From a virus: DNA of 45,757 bases. The notes below the pieces were generated by a model that saw only the letters and a program-made list of their open reading frames with translations, was not told the origin of the DNA and ran no database searches. The stretch is taken from positions 1 to 45,757 of IMG/VR virus record IMGVR_UViG_3300045789_000403; one strand, given 5' to 3'. The position numbers were made by a program, and so were the translations under genes. Numbering within the stretch: position 1 is the first letter of the stretch; each line of letters starts with the position of its first letter. Shown here piece after piece: positions 16,439 through 24,272 of this stretch.

Positions 16439-17303
16439 CCGAATCGAACGCATCGTTCAACAGTATCCGTAATACATCGGTACAGTGCAGCAGATGGTCC
16501 AGCCGATCACCCTCCCCGTCGTATTCGATTTCGGCCTTGATCTTCTTCATCGCCAGATTGTGAGTTAGCACAAACTCGAATGGCGCGTCACCGTGGCACA
16601 GCCCAACGCTGGTTACGTTGAACCCGTCGTCAAGCATTCCCACGACTTCATCATCCCCCGATACAGTGAACCCGCTGAACTTGGCTTTGCCGCTCTCGCT
16701 GTCTTCCACTTCGGCGAAGTCGGCCACGCCGTAACCCTGCGGACCGGTATCGTCACGAACCCAACCGTTCATCACGCTGCTTGCCGGTCGTTCAACCCGT
16801 GTCGGCACGCACGGGAGCGATCCGAGCGCCTTGCGAAGCATCAAGATGAAATCGCCCGCTTTGGTGTCGCTGGACGCACCCACAACGACGCGCCAGGGCG
16901 TCACCGAACAATCGAGCCAGCCGTAGGTGGTGGTCGTCTTGGGGAACGCACGGGGTAGCAGAGAGAACGTGACGCCCTCTTTGATCTCGCCCCGTTCCTT
17001 CCGACCGACCTTGCGCCCTTCGCGTTGCTCGCGCTCGGTGACCTGTTCGCTAGTGAGGCGGTTCACCAGTGCGGACGGTGCTTGTTTCACGTCCTCACGC
17101 ACCCGGAACAGAATGCAGCGGTCGGCAAACGGCAACACGAACGGGCCACCCTCAACAACCGGCTCGAAGCCCATCGCGCTAACCGACTGCGAACCGGGCG
17201 GCGTGAACTGGAGAAGCTGCGCGGCCTGTTCGATTTGTGCCGGTGTCATCGGCGGAAGTTCGCCTGCGCCGTGGTAAAAGTGAGCGTTTTTAAATAACTG
17301 CAT
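16407..17303 (-). CDS. rdgC: Recombination-associated protein RdgC
   Basis: A 298-residue protein, close to the 303 of E. coli RdgC. ATG 17303 is chosen over an upstream in-frame start because GAGAGGATG precedes it and the family begins MxxFKNxxxY. Seen: QLFKNAHFYHG, the central REQREGRKVGRKERGEIKEGV...LLPRAFPKTTTTYGWLD (the RdgC signature region) and WVRDDTGPQGYGVADFAEVED. RdgC forms a ring-shaped dimer around duplex DNA and restrains RecA; in a phage it may favour the phage recombination system. It is last in the early minus operon, convergent with the late genes. Confidence 0.93.
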   Translation of the reverse strand: MQLFKNAHFYHGAGELPPMTPAQIEQAAQLLQFTPPGSQSVSAMGFEPVVEGGPFVLPFADRCILFRVREDVKQAPSALVNRLTSEQVTEREQREGRKVGRKERGEIKEGVTFSLLPRAFPKTTTTYGWLDCSVTPWRVVVGASSDTKAGDFILMLRKALGSLPCVPTRVERPASSVMNGWVRDDTGPQGYGVADFAEVEDSESGKAKFSGFTVSGDDEVVGMLDDGFNVTSVGLCHGDAPFEFVLTHNLAMKKIKAEIEYDGEGDRLDHLLHCTDVLRILLNDAFDSVIASMGGLAE

Positions 17304-17307
17304 CGGT

Positions 17308-17520
17308 TCATCCTCTCTTGCGTTTGTGTTTGAAAATACGAGTGACCGCCAGGGAAATGGCGCGAAGTGAATCGACACCCATGACCCCGACCGTCACGCC
17401 GACGATGTAAAGCCAATCTAGCGATTGGTAATGGGTGACGAGCTTAATGGCCGCCCACTGCCCAAAACAAAGCAGTGCGGCAATCCAAATGATGTCTATC
17501 AGTAGTCTTAACATGTTCAT
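17308..17520 (-). CDS. Small membrane protein, unknown
   Basis: A 70-residue protein if begun at ATG 17520 (MNMLRLLID), a few bases after the MazG-like stop. Two membrane segments (LLIDIIWIAALLCFGQWAAI and WLYIVGVTVGVMGVDSL) are followed by a very basic C terminus (FKHKRKRG). It lies between MazG-like and RdgC genes in one operon. No family recognised; it resembles holin-sized proteins, but its early-operon position argues against a lysis role. Confidence 0.65.
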   Translation of the reverse strand: MNMLRLLIDIIWIAALLCFGQWAAIKLVTHYQSLDWLYIVGVTVGVMGVDSLRAISLAVTRIFKHKRKRG

Positions 17521-17524
17521 CGTT

Positions 17525-18082
17525 TCAATACCCTTTCCCACCAGGCTTTGCCCGGTTCTCGCGCTTGTGGTCGGCCCGCTTTGCGTTGTACGCCAGCTTC
17601 TCGTCGATAGCGCCCTGCAGATCGTAGCCCTCGATGCGTGCAACCTGCAGCACGGTGGTCATGGCCTGGCGGTAGTAATAGTTGATAACGCGACCCGTGG
17701 TCGTGTCACAATCTGTTATAGCGAGGGCAATGTCACTGACCGCAGCGACGATGGCCAAATGGCGGGCCGCTAAATTCGAGCACTTGCCGAGGATGCGGTG
17801 CTCTCGCACCTCCTCTGTCTGCTTATACTCCCAGCCGTAATGGCCGGCCAGGTCCACCAGGCGGATGAACGTGTCGGCTAGCTCGACCTCTGCCATTTTG
17901 CGGTGCGGCAGATGGTCGTCCATTAAGTCTTTCCGGTCGCCTTCGGTGGCTTCGGCCACTTCGGTCACGACCAGCATTAGCGTCTGGAGTGGGCAGCGGT
18001 TCGGGTCGTCCCACCAGCCCACACGGCAGTTCTGGGCATACACTTCCGCCGCGAGGGCGTTAATATCGTTCGGTGTAAACAT
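17525..18082 (-). CDS. MazG-like nucleotide pyrophosphohydrolase
   Basis: A 185-residue protein with the all-alpha NTP pyrophosphatase signature: GWWDD (22-26), E41-V-A-E44 followed by EGDR, and E67-L-A-D70 (ExxE...ExxD metal site). It probably hydrolyses NTPs/dNTPs or ppGpp-like nucleotides to monophosphates, tuning the nucleotide pool during phage replication. AAAGGA precedes ATG 18082; the polymerase stop is 4 bases upstream. The C-terminal 90 residues are helical and basic at the end, without a recognised domain. Confidence 0.85.
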   Translation of the reverse strand: MFTPNDINALAAEVYAQNCRVGWWDDPNRCPLQTLMLVVTEVAEATEGDRKDLMDDHLPHRKMAEVELADTFIRLVDLAGHYGWEYKQTEEVREHRILGKCSNLAARHLAIVAAVSDIALAITDCDTTTGRVINYYYRQAMTTVLQVARIEGYDLQGAIDEKLAYNAKRADHKRENRAKPGGKGY

Positions 18083-18086
18083 GATT

Positions 18087-20408
18087 TCAGTCCTTTCGTT
18101 TCAGTGGGTTGACCAGTTTCTCGGCCTCGCGAACGTAATAATCGTAATTCACGTTCGACCAGTCGAATTTACTCATATCATTACACTCGGTAACGCGCCA
18201 GCCGGTGCAAATGCCCGTCTCCCGCGTGACGTGTTTGGATTGGTTTTTGGTGTGTATGCGCTCGTCCCAGGGCGTGCCGGCCACATCAACCAGCGCCTCG
18301 GGCGGTTGGGTCATGCTGCGCAGCTCGGCCAATACCCGGTTGTAATCCCGGTCGTTCAAGCCGCTGCGGCGTTTCCAGGTGCCTTCGGGCTCGGTCGGTG
18401 GGGCAATCTTGAGCAGTTGCCCGCCGATGCGCGACACGAAAACCCGGCTCGTTTTCTGCAGGTCGATTTCCACGTCTGGCAACTCGGGCCAGCGCATGAC
18501 AAGCCGGTTCGACCGGGGCACCTTAGCGCGGACCATGAAGTCGTTCGGGTTGTCGTGGTTTTCGATAAACTCCCGCACGTCAACACCCCGGACAAGTGCG
18601 GCCTCGGCTGCTTTTGGTACGACCAGCGACGACCAGTCCTTGTGCCATTGCACCTCCCGGGTGCCCGGGTCTTCATCAATCGTTAGGTGCGCATAGGCGC
18701 CGATGCGTTTCAGCGTGCCGTCTTCATACTCGGCGATGTAGCTGTTCACGTCGCGAATGAACATGCGGGAATATAACGCTTCTTCCAGTTCCAGGCAGGT
18801 TAACCGCTCCCACCAGCGGCAGATCTCGCGGGTGTGATCGAGGTATTCACGCGGGCAAAGGTACGTCACCCCGTCCGTATTGCACTGGATCATTTTCAGA
18901 CCGGGAACCTTGATCAACTGCTCGGCCAACATGCACAGCATCAACTGACCATTCACCGTGATCTTCATCGTGTAAAGCGGGTCGAGGAACACGCTGTACT
19001 CGTTGTTGGACCCACCAAACGACCCGTTCAGAGCCAGTTTAAAAGCACCGTTTTCGGGCAACTTCTTCGGGTAGCTTTTCCGGGTCTGGTACACGCCGTG
19101 GTAAGCGGGGCAGAACTCAGGCCCGAGGTGGGCCGGGTAGATCTGGTTGACGATGGCCAGGTTCGGGTAGTAGCTGGCCACATCCACGTCAACAAGCTGG
19201 AGCCGGTCGTCACTTTCGATCACCTGCGATTCGACCGAGGCGTGAAGGCCACCCGTTCCGAACTTGTATTTCAGCCCGTCGACCACACAGTTTAGCGATT
19301 CGTCTTTGACCGTGTAAAACTCCAACCCGGACAGGTCGAACCCGTCAGGCAGCTTGGACAGCTTTTTGCGTTCGTATTCTTGTGACTTGGTGCCGCGAAC
19401 GGTCAGCGTGTCCGGGTGCATGAAGGCGGCCAGGCGCGGCGAAACCTGGGTGTCGGTAAACACGCCTTTGGTTTGTTTCAGTACCTTGCTGGCCAGTTCG
19501 TCGCGCATCGCTTGGAACTCGGGCCGCTCGAACCGGACATAGGGGAAAATCGCCTCGGCCAGGTCGATGCGGGCGCGTGGAGTTTGTTTCTTGATCTTGC
19601 GGCCCCCACCGGGCGGGCGGACGTAGCAGCTAATGCCGGATTTCTCCAGCTCGGCGACGAGGATCTTCTCGCCCATTTTCACGTCGCTGTCGTTCATCAC
19701 GTTGATGCCGAGCGAAGCGGTCAGTTTCTCGCGTAGCTGGATAGCCGTTTGTGAGCGGGCGTAAAAGCGTGTCGTGGCCTCAACGTCGTGTTCGTTGTAG
19801 GCGTGCAGGATTTCAATGTTCTGGTCGCTTTCCAGCGGTGTACCGGGCGGAAACGGTAGGTCGCCGATGTTATCCATCCCCATGTTGAACTCTAGCACCT
19901 TGAGCGACGTAGACTTGGCCCGGTTATCAAAGTGCCAGATCTTGTACAGGTCGATTTGCTCGACAATCTGGTCGCTCGGCCAGATCAGGTGCCCGAACCG
20001 GTCGTTACTGGTGATGATGGATTGGGCTTTTTCGTAAATCGCCTCGACCGGCATGGTCGGGGCTTGTGCCACGAAGTGAACCACCGGGTAATCGAACCCC
20101 AGGCTGTTATATCCCACCATCCGCCCCCGCTCGGCGGCAAGCGTGTGCATGAACTGCACGAACTGCGGACCTTGGTGCACCCGACGGCTGACCTCGAAAC
20201 GACCCTTACGACCCGTTGCGGGGTGCGTGACCGCACAGGTAAACACGTCCGGGTAGGTTTCTATATCGAACACATAATCGCGGGGGTTCACCTCGGCAGG
20301 GCCGGCCAAGTATGACGGCGCACCGCAGAACGGGCAGACCTGCTTGTCGCCCGGGTAAGGCCGCTCGCACAGTATATCCGGGCATTTCAGCAGGTACGGC
20401 CAGGGCAT
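18087..20408 (-). CDS. Family B-type DNA polymerase
   Basis: A 773-residue protein. Cys9, Cys14, Cys25 and Cys28 suggest an N-terminal zinc site. The 3'-5' exonuclease has DIE at 48-50 (Exo I), NSLGFD at 101-106 (Exo II) and HD at 207-208 (Exo III). The polymerase part has the GGLH element (386-389), motif A DVDVASYYP (407-415), motif B KLALNGSFG (457-465) and motif C NTDG (510-513), where the first Asp of the usual DTD is Asn. The C terminus holds a W-K-R-R element and PWDERIH (714-720), also found in the protein at 23356-24189. It is the likely replicative polymerase. The start overlaps the upstream stop as TAATG. Confidence 0.9.
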   Translation of the reverse strand: MPWPYLLKCPDILCERPYPGDKQVCPFCGAPSYLAGPAEVNPRDYVFDIETYPDVFTCAVTHPATGRKGRFEVSRRVHQGPQFVQFMHTLAAERGRMVGYNSLGFDYPVVHFVAQAPTMPVEAIYEKAQSIITSNDRFGHLIWPSDQIVEQIDLYKIWHFDNRAKSTSLKVLEFNMGMDNIGDLPFPPGTPLESDQNIEILHAYNEHDVEATTRFYARSQTAIQLREKLTASLGINVMNDSDVKMGEKILVAELEKSGISCYVRPPGGGRKIKKQTPRARIDLAEAIFPYVRFERPEFQAMRDELASKVLKQTKGVFTDTQVSPRLAAFMHPDTLTVRGTKSQEYERKKLSKLPDGFDLSGLEFYTVKDESLNCVVDGLKYKFGTGGLHASVESQVIESDDRLQLVDVDVASYYPNLAIVNQIYPAHLGPEFCPAYHGVYQTRKSYPKKLPENGAFKLALNGSFGGSNNEYSVFLDPLYTMKITVNGQLMLCMLAEQLIKVPGLKMIQCNTDGVTYLCPREYLDHTREICRWWERLTCLELEEALYSRMFIRDVNSYIAEYEDGTLKRIGAYAHLTIDEDPGTREVQWHKDWSSLVVPKAAEAALVRGVDVREFIENHDNPNDFMVRAKVPRSNRLVMRWPELPDVEIDLQKTSRVFVSRIGGQLLKIAPPTEPEGTWKRRSGLNDRDYNRVLAELRSMTQPPEALVDVAGTPWDERIHTKNQSKHVTRETGICTGWRVTECNDMSKFDWSNVNYDYYVREAEKLVNPLKRKD

Positions 20409-21253
20409 TACTCGTCACCCTGGTCGGTGAAGCGGGCACCGGCGCTCCACATACTCACCGCGCTGGAGCGGGCAACGTGCTTGCTCATTGCCGGATTGCC
20501 CTTAAACATCACTTCAACAGCCCGGTCGATGAACTGGTCACGGTCGGTTACGCGGGCGAAACCAGTGATTTCGTTGGCTCGGAATACTGTCATGCCGCCA
20601 CCGTGACCAGATATATCAACAAGCCAAATTTGGTCACCGTAAACACCCGCCAGCGTGCCGGTACGCCCCGCGTGTACATCGGTTTCCACCCTCACCCGCT
20701 GACCAATATCAGCCGACACACCGCACGCTTGAAAACTCATTGTACGGGCTTTTCCAATGCTGTTCAGGTCGCGGATGTTTCGGGCGTCGCGCCAGTGATA
20801 CCGATAGATCGAATCCGATCCACCAACCTCAGCGAGAACCCAGCCGGTCGGCTTATTCGCGGGGGCGGGCTGTGCCATCCACTCCCAACCACTCGGAACA
20901 TGGTGTGGCGCACCACCCTGGCCAACGGGCCAATCGTCCAGCATCTCAACACACCACGCGAGTGCCTCGTTACGGGTCATCGCTGGGCGTGTGGTCGGCT
21001 CGGGTGGGTGGTTTCGCCGGTTCATAACGTCACCCTGGGTGATCGGTCCGAACTTGTGCGACGGGTCGTAGAGCGCCCAGGTCCACGCTCGCGGCGCATC
21101 GCTGGGTAAGGGTGGCTCTTTACCCCAGGCCCAACCAGCCGGAGCATTACCGGGTGGGCTAGAGTGCTGGGTGGGCCAACCGTCAAGCCGGTCAACACAC
21201 CACGCGAGTGCTTCGTTACGGGTCATCGGTGACCCCATCGTTGCAGTTGCCAT
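20408..21253 (-). CDS. Unknown protein with duplicated N-terminal motif
   Basis: A 281-residue protein, not recognised. The block MTRNEALAWCVxxLDxWP occurs twice (about residues 10-27 and 92-109), each followed by a Pro/Gly/Trp-rich stretch (PAGWAWG and PSGWEWM). Residues 160-230 contain a small beta region (GQRVRVETDVHAGRTGTLAGVYGDQIWLVDIS) that looks like a KOW/SH3-type fold. It lies between the SSB and the polymerase, so a replication accessory role is plausible but unproven. GAGG precedes ATG 21253. Confidence 0.7.
   Translation of the reverse strand: MATATMGSPMTRNEALAWCVDRLDGWPTQHSSPPGNAPAGWAWGKEPPLPSDAPRAWTWALYDPSHKFGPITQGDVMNRRNHPPEPTTRPAMTRNEALAWCVEMLDDWPVGQGGAPHHVPSGWEWMAQPAPANKPTGWVLAEVGGSDSIYRYHWRDARNIRDLNSIGKARTMSFQACGVSADIGQRVRVETDVHAGRTGTLAGVYGDQIWLVDISGHGGGMTVFRANEITGFARVTDRDQFIDRAVEVMFKGNPAMSKHVARSSAVSMWSAGARFTDQGDE
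20947..20983 (-). repeat. 37-bp direct repeat, copy A
   Basis: 36 of 37 bases match the copy at 21192-21228. Both encode the start of the MTRNEALAWCV motif inside the duplicated-motif gene, so the two N-terminal units arose by a fairly recent in-gene duplication. Confidence 0.9.
21192..21228 (-). repeat. 37-bp direct repeat, copy B
   Basis: Partner of the copy at 20947-20983, with one C/T difference. It encodes the first MTRNEALAWCV unit of the same protein. Confidence 0.9.
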
Positions 21254-21274
21254 GTGAATACCTCAAGTGAGCAA

Positions 21275-21292
21275 GCCCCGGCGAACCGGGGC
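21275..21292 (-). terminator. GC-rich hairpin between SSB and next gene
   Basis: A perfect 7-bp stem GCCCCGG/CCGGGGC with a four-base loop that reads TTCG on the coding (minus) strand, lying in the 47-base gap after the SSB stop. No T-run follows, so it is more likely a processing or partial-termination element that lowers transcription after the abundant SSB than a full terminator. Confidence 0.5.
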
Positions 21293-21300
21293 GGTTGTTG

Positions 21301-22194
21301 TTATGCGCGGGGCAGCGCGTTGATCTGATCGTCGGACCACTTGGACGCCCGCAACTGCTCGCGGGTGTAAATCTGTCCGTTCAGATTGAACTGCTCGGGT
21401 GCTGCAGGCGCCTGCGGTGCCGGAGCAGCCGGGGCGGGTGCAGCGGGCGGGGCACCTGCGTCGCCCGGGCCGTTCAGGAAGTCCGTGGCGGGCTGTACCG
21501 GGGCAGCCGGAGCGGCAGGCGCCTGCGGTGCTGCTGGCTGTTGGGCCGGTGCACCGGGGACAGGCATCGCACCGGACGGGGCCGCACCGGCCGCACCACC
21601 GAACGCGGCGCCGGGGTCCGGGGCGTCGCCGAGGATCGGTTCACCCTGGAAATCATGGCTGAACATGGTCGGGTTGATGTACAAGCCGGGGGACTGGCTC
21701 GGGCCGTTACCCTTCACACTCACAGCCAAACGACCGTAATCGCCGCGCTTAATCACGCTGGTGTCGATGATCTGGTCGGTCATCGGGTCATATTTACCGT
21801 TCGGGTAGCAGCGAACCTGCAGTTCAGTCGTGGCCTTAACAATCCAATGGCCCGGGAAACCTTCACGATCGCAGTTGCGTTTGCCGTTACGGTTGGGGAT
21901 CTGGCTATCACCGTCTTCCACCTTGAAATGAAAATCGTTGCGCTGCCATTCACCGTTGGGCCAGTCCTGCTGGGCACGCTGGTGGATCTGCTGACCCCAT
22001 GCGGTCTGGTTCCACTGCTGTTCGCCTGTTTTCTCAATGGCGACGGCCACGAAAATACGGCTGCGCGGCTGACCCATCTGGTCCAGCTTCACCTGACCAG
22101 TGTTATCGTCGGTGACCGGCTGGCGTTCCATCGGGTGACCCTGAACGATGCGACCCGGGGGTAGGGTCAGGTCGAGAAATTTCGATTCACTCAT
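21301..22194 (-). CDS. Enc34-type ssDNA-binding protein
   Basis: A 297-residue protein from ATG 22194. Residues about 1-185 match the phage Enc34 ssDNA-binding family (DUF2815): LDLTLPPGRIVQGHPMERQPV, RSRIFVAVAIEKTGEQQWNQT, LQVRCYPNGKYDP, GRLAVSVKGNG and GLYINPTMF. Residues about 195-280 are a long Ala/Pro/Gly-rich linker, and the end (REQLRASKWSDDQINALPRA) may be a partner-binding tip. It coats single-stranded DNA in replication and recombination. It overlaps the nuclease stop by 8 bases. Confidence 0.88.
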   Translation of the reverse strand: MSESKFLDLTLPPGRIVQGHPMERQPVTDDNTGQVKLDQMGQPRSRIFVAVAIEKTGEQQWNQTAWGQQIHQRAQQDWPNGEWQRNDFHFKVEDGDSQIPNRNGKRNCDREGFPGHWIVKATTELQVRCYPNGKYDPMTDQIIDTSVIKRGDYGRLAVSVKGNGPSQSPGLYINPTMFSHDFQGEPILGDAPDPGAAFGGAAGAAPSGAMPVPGAPAQQPAAPQAPAAPAAPVQPATDFLNGPGDAGAPPAAPAPAAPAPQAPAAPEQFNLNGQIYTREQLRASKWSDDQINALPRA

Positions 22195-23353
22195 TGCTAA
22201 ATGCCTCTTTTGCTTGTTGCCCGTCATCGGGTACGAGTTTAAAACCTGTTTGACCTTGCGTAGAGTATTGCTTAATTAACGCCGGGTCAATACCTAAATT
22301 ACGCGCCTGGTTCGGCGTGATTGCCTGGGGTGGCTTGGCCAGATCCTTGCCAAGCATCTGACCCAACATGATCACCTCGGTATCAGGTCGCGCCCACGTC
22401 TGGCGACCATACGTCGGTTCAGTGGTCCAGCCCGGTACGACCTCACCGCGTTTGATGGCCGCGACCATTTGTGTGGTGAAACCCTCCCGCAGCGACTTGA
22501 TGTGTTCATACGCCCGGTCGAGATACGACTTATATGCACCCATAGCCGCCGGTAACGGTTGCATCGGTAACGACACACTGGTGGCCTCGAACATGGACAC
22601 GCCCGCACGAATCGCCGGTTCGCAAGCGTGACGGCCAGGGCAGTGCTTACAGTGACTGCCGGTCCGTGCGGTGGCACCTGGTCCGGTCGCTTCGCCTGCG
22701 TTGTTTGCCATCTGGTTGATGTAGCTGCGCAGATCCGACGCCAGCACGACCCACTCACGGATCGGGCCCTTGCGGTGCGGCGCTCGGGGTTGGACGACAC
22801 GCAGCACGACGTGGGTGTACTGGTCGGCGTGACCGTTGATATCGTGCAGGCCCAACAAACCGGCGACGTAATCCATCATCTGCCAGTTCTCGAACGCCTC
22901 GACCACATCGAACCCGAACTTGTAGTCCCAAACGTACAGAAACCCATGCTGCTTGGCCCACAACGAGCAATCAGGTGTGCCGCCGTTCTGGTCAATGTGG
23001 ACCCTGGGGATGTCAACGTACTGCTCAACCCGCAAACCCTCACCACCAAACACACCATGGTCGCGCATCACGTTGATCACGTTGTCGGCGTAGAGTTTCG
23101 CACCGACGTACATTTCGTGGGTGAACGGCACACCGTTAGACGCGACGCGCCCCTCGAACGCTTTCCAGTCGGGGAATTGCGCCCGCGTCCCGGCGTCGAT
23201 CAGCTCGGCGCCGATTTCGTGGGACGCCTCGCCCTCCTCGGCCTCGGGTGATGACGTGTCCGGGAACGCCGCGGCGACCTGCGGGTACATGGTACACCCG
23301 CCCGGCTTGCCCCAAATGTGCGCCGCTGACGGCGCGAGGAACTTGTGACCCAT
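22187..23353 (-). CDS. RecB/Cas4-like nuclease (DUF2800 type)
   Basis: A 388-residue protein; ATG 23353 has GGGAG at suitable distance, while the in-frame TTG six bases upstream does not. PD-(D/E)XK elements: HEIGAELI near residue 45, GTPD (Asp about 128), and VWDYKFG (Asp about 143, Lys about 145). A Cys cluster (CKHCPGRHAC, near 235) probably carries an iron-sulfur site with other Cys. DUF2800 proteins stand next to the Enc34-type SSB in many phages, as here, and are thought to be exonucleases for recombination or end processing. Confidence 0.85.
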   Translation of the reverse strand: MGHKFLAPSAAHIWGKPGGCTMYPQVAAAFPDTSSPEAEEGEASHEIGAELIDAGTRAQFPDWKAFEGRVASNGVPFTHEMYVGAKLYADNVINVMRDHGVFGGEGLRVEQYVDIPRVHIDQNGGTPDCSLWAKQHGFLYVWDYKFGFDVVEAFENWQMMDYVAGLLGLHDINGHADQYTHVVLRVVQPRAPHRKGPIREWVVLASDLRSYINQMANNAGEATGPGATARTGSHCKHCPGRHACEPAIRAGVSMFEATSVSLPMQPLPAAMGAYKSYLDRAYEHIKSLREGFTTQMVAAIKRGEVVPGWTTEPTYGRQTWARPDTEVIMLGQMLGKDLAKPPQAITPNQARNLGIDPALIKQYSTQGQTGFKLVPDDGQQAKEAFSNE

Positions 23354-23355
23354 GA

Positions 23356-24189
23356 TCAACTCCCGAACAGTGTCGCGGCAACTTGCGGGATCAGATCGGG
23401 GCGGGTGGCCAGTACGGCGGTGGAGTCGATGCCGTGCGCCTTACACGCCTCGGTCGCTTGGCTGTGGTCCATGCCACGCTGCATGAACTCGGCCATGAAT
23501 TCCTGCCAGCCCCACCCGGTGAAGTCAGTTGTGGTTGGTGCCGGAGCGACTGGGGCAGGCGGGGCGGGTGCAGCCGGCTGTTCGGTCGTCGGTGCTGGAG
23601 CGGGTGCAGCCGGTGCCTCGGGCTGACCAGTGGCGGCGGGTGGTTGAGGCGCTGCGGGTTGCTCGGCCGGAATGGCCATGACCTGACGCAGCTCGGCTTC
23701 AACCCGCGCAATTTCCTCGTCGCTGACGCCGCGTTTTTTCTTCCACTGGTCGGTTTTCGCCAGTTTCTTACGGCTACCCGCGTGGATGCGCTCGTCCCAG
23801 GGCAAGCCGTCCGCGTCCACATCAACGCCGGCCGGGGCAGGTGTTTCGGCGGTAGGTTCCGGTGCGGGTGGCGCCGGGGGCTCAGGTGCGTCGGTGCCGG
23901 TTGGCGCAGGGGCTGGCCGGTCCCCGGTGAGAACCGACAGGTCGGTGCCCACCTGCGACCACGTCTCGGTGACAAACACGTCGGTGGGGTTGGGCTCGCC
24001 GCCGGTGGTTTCCGGTTCCGGTGTGGGTGGGGTCGGTACGACCGGCTCGGGTGTTTCGGCCTTGACAGGGTCGGGAGTGACCATCAGCGCCTCAGAATCA
24101 AGCCCCTCGGCAAGGGTGTTTAAGTAATGTGCCGCACAACGCAGATCACCTGCAATGCGGGGAATTGTGAGCGAAATAGAGTCGTTCAT
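23356..24189 (-). CDS. Pro/Ala-rich early protein with PWDERIH mini-domain
   Basis: A 277-residue modular protein, first gene of the early minus operon. It has a helical N terminus (1-35), a Pro/Glu/Thr linker holding a TETWSQVG..LSV.TGDRPA segment copied from the tail-fibre repeat, PWDERIH with W-K-K-K-R-G and an acidic helix (about 125-165), a Pro/Ala linker, and a C-terminal helical domain (FTGWGWQEFMAEFMQRGMDHSQATEACKAHG). The PWDERIH module occurs in phage recombination and polymerase proteins. No recombinase fold is seen. It may be a scaffold linking nuclease, SSB and polymerase (inference). Confidence 0.75.
   Translation of the reverse strand: MNDSISLTIPRIAGDLRCAAHYLNTLAEGLDSEALMVTPDPVKAETPEPVVPTPPTPEPETTGGEPNPTDVFVTETWSQVGTDLSVLTGDRPAPAPTGTDAPEPPAPPAPEPTAETPAPAGVDVDADGLPWDERIHAGSRKKLAKTDQWKKKRGVSDEEIARVEAELRQVMAIPAEQPAAPQPPAATGQPEAPAAPAPAPTTEQPAAPAPPAPVAPAPTTTDFTGWGWQEFMAEFMQRGMDHSQATEACKAHGIDSTAVLATRPDLIPQVAATLFGS
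23905..23971 (-). repeat. Segment homologous to tail-fibre blade five
   Basis: Read on the minus strand, these 67 bases match 14361-14427 of the tail fibre gene at 61 positions (about 91%) with no gap, and both are read in the same frame. It lies in the Pro-rich linker of the early gene, where the surrounding sequence has no such similarity. Confidence 0.9.
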
Positions 24190-24215
24190 GGGTAAACCTC
24201 GTTCTCATTCAGTTG

Positions 24216-24243
24216 TTGACGAGGGGTCACATTATGATATGGT
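24216..24243 (+). promoter_or_regulatory. Rightward early promoter (helicase operon)
   Basis: TTGACG (24216-24221), a 16-base spacer and TATGGT (24238-24243) precede the helicase ATG at 24273. The upstream TTGTTGAC...GGGGT block is shared with the promoters at 30873 and 33739. It overlaps the oppositely directed promoter in the same gap. Confidence 0.55.
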
Positions 24244-24257
24244 AACCGCCAAGTCAA
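24229..24257 (-). promoter_or_regulatory. Leftward early promoter (recombination operon)
   Basis: On the minus strand TTGACT (24257-24252), a 17-base spacer and TAATGT (24234-24229) would start RNA about 30 bases before ATG 24189. The two promoters face each other and share bases, so polymerase binding at one should exclude the other. Confidence 0.6.
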
Positions 24258-24272
24258 CAGGGGAAACGAATA

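Noticed and set aside
16593-17297. Several + frames opposite rdgC
   Set aside because: They lack ribosome sites and RdgC on the minus strand is clearly recognisable.
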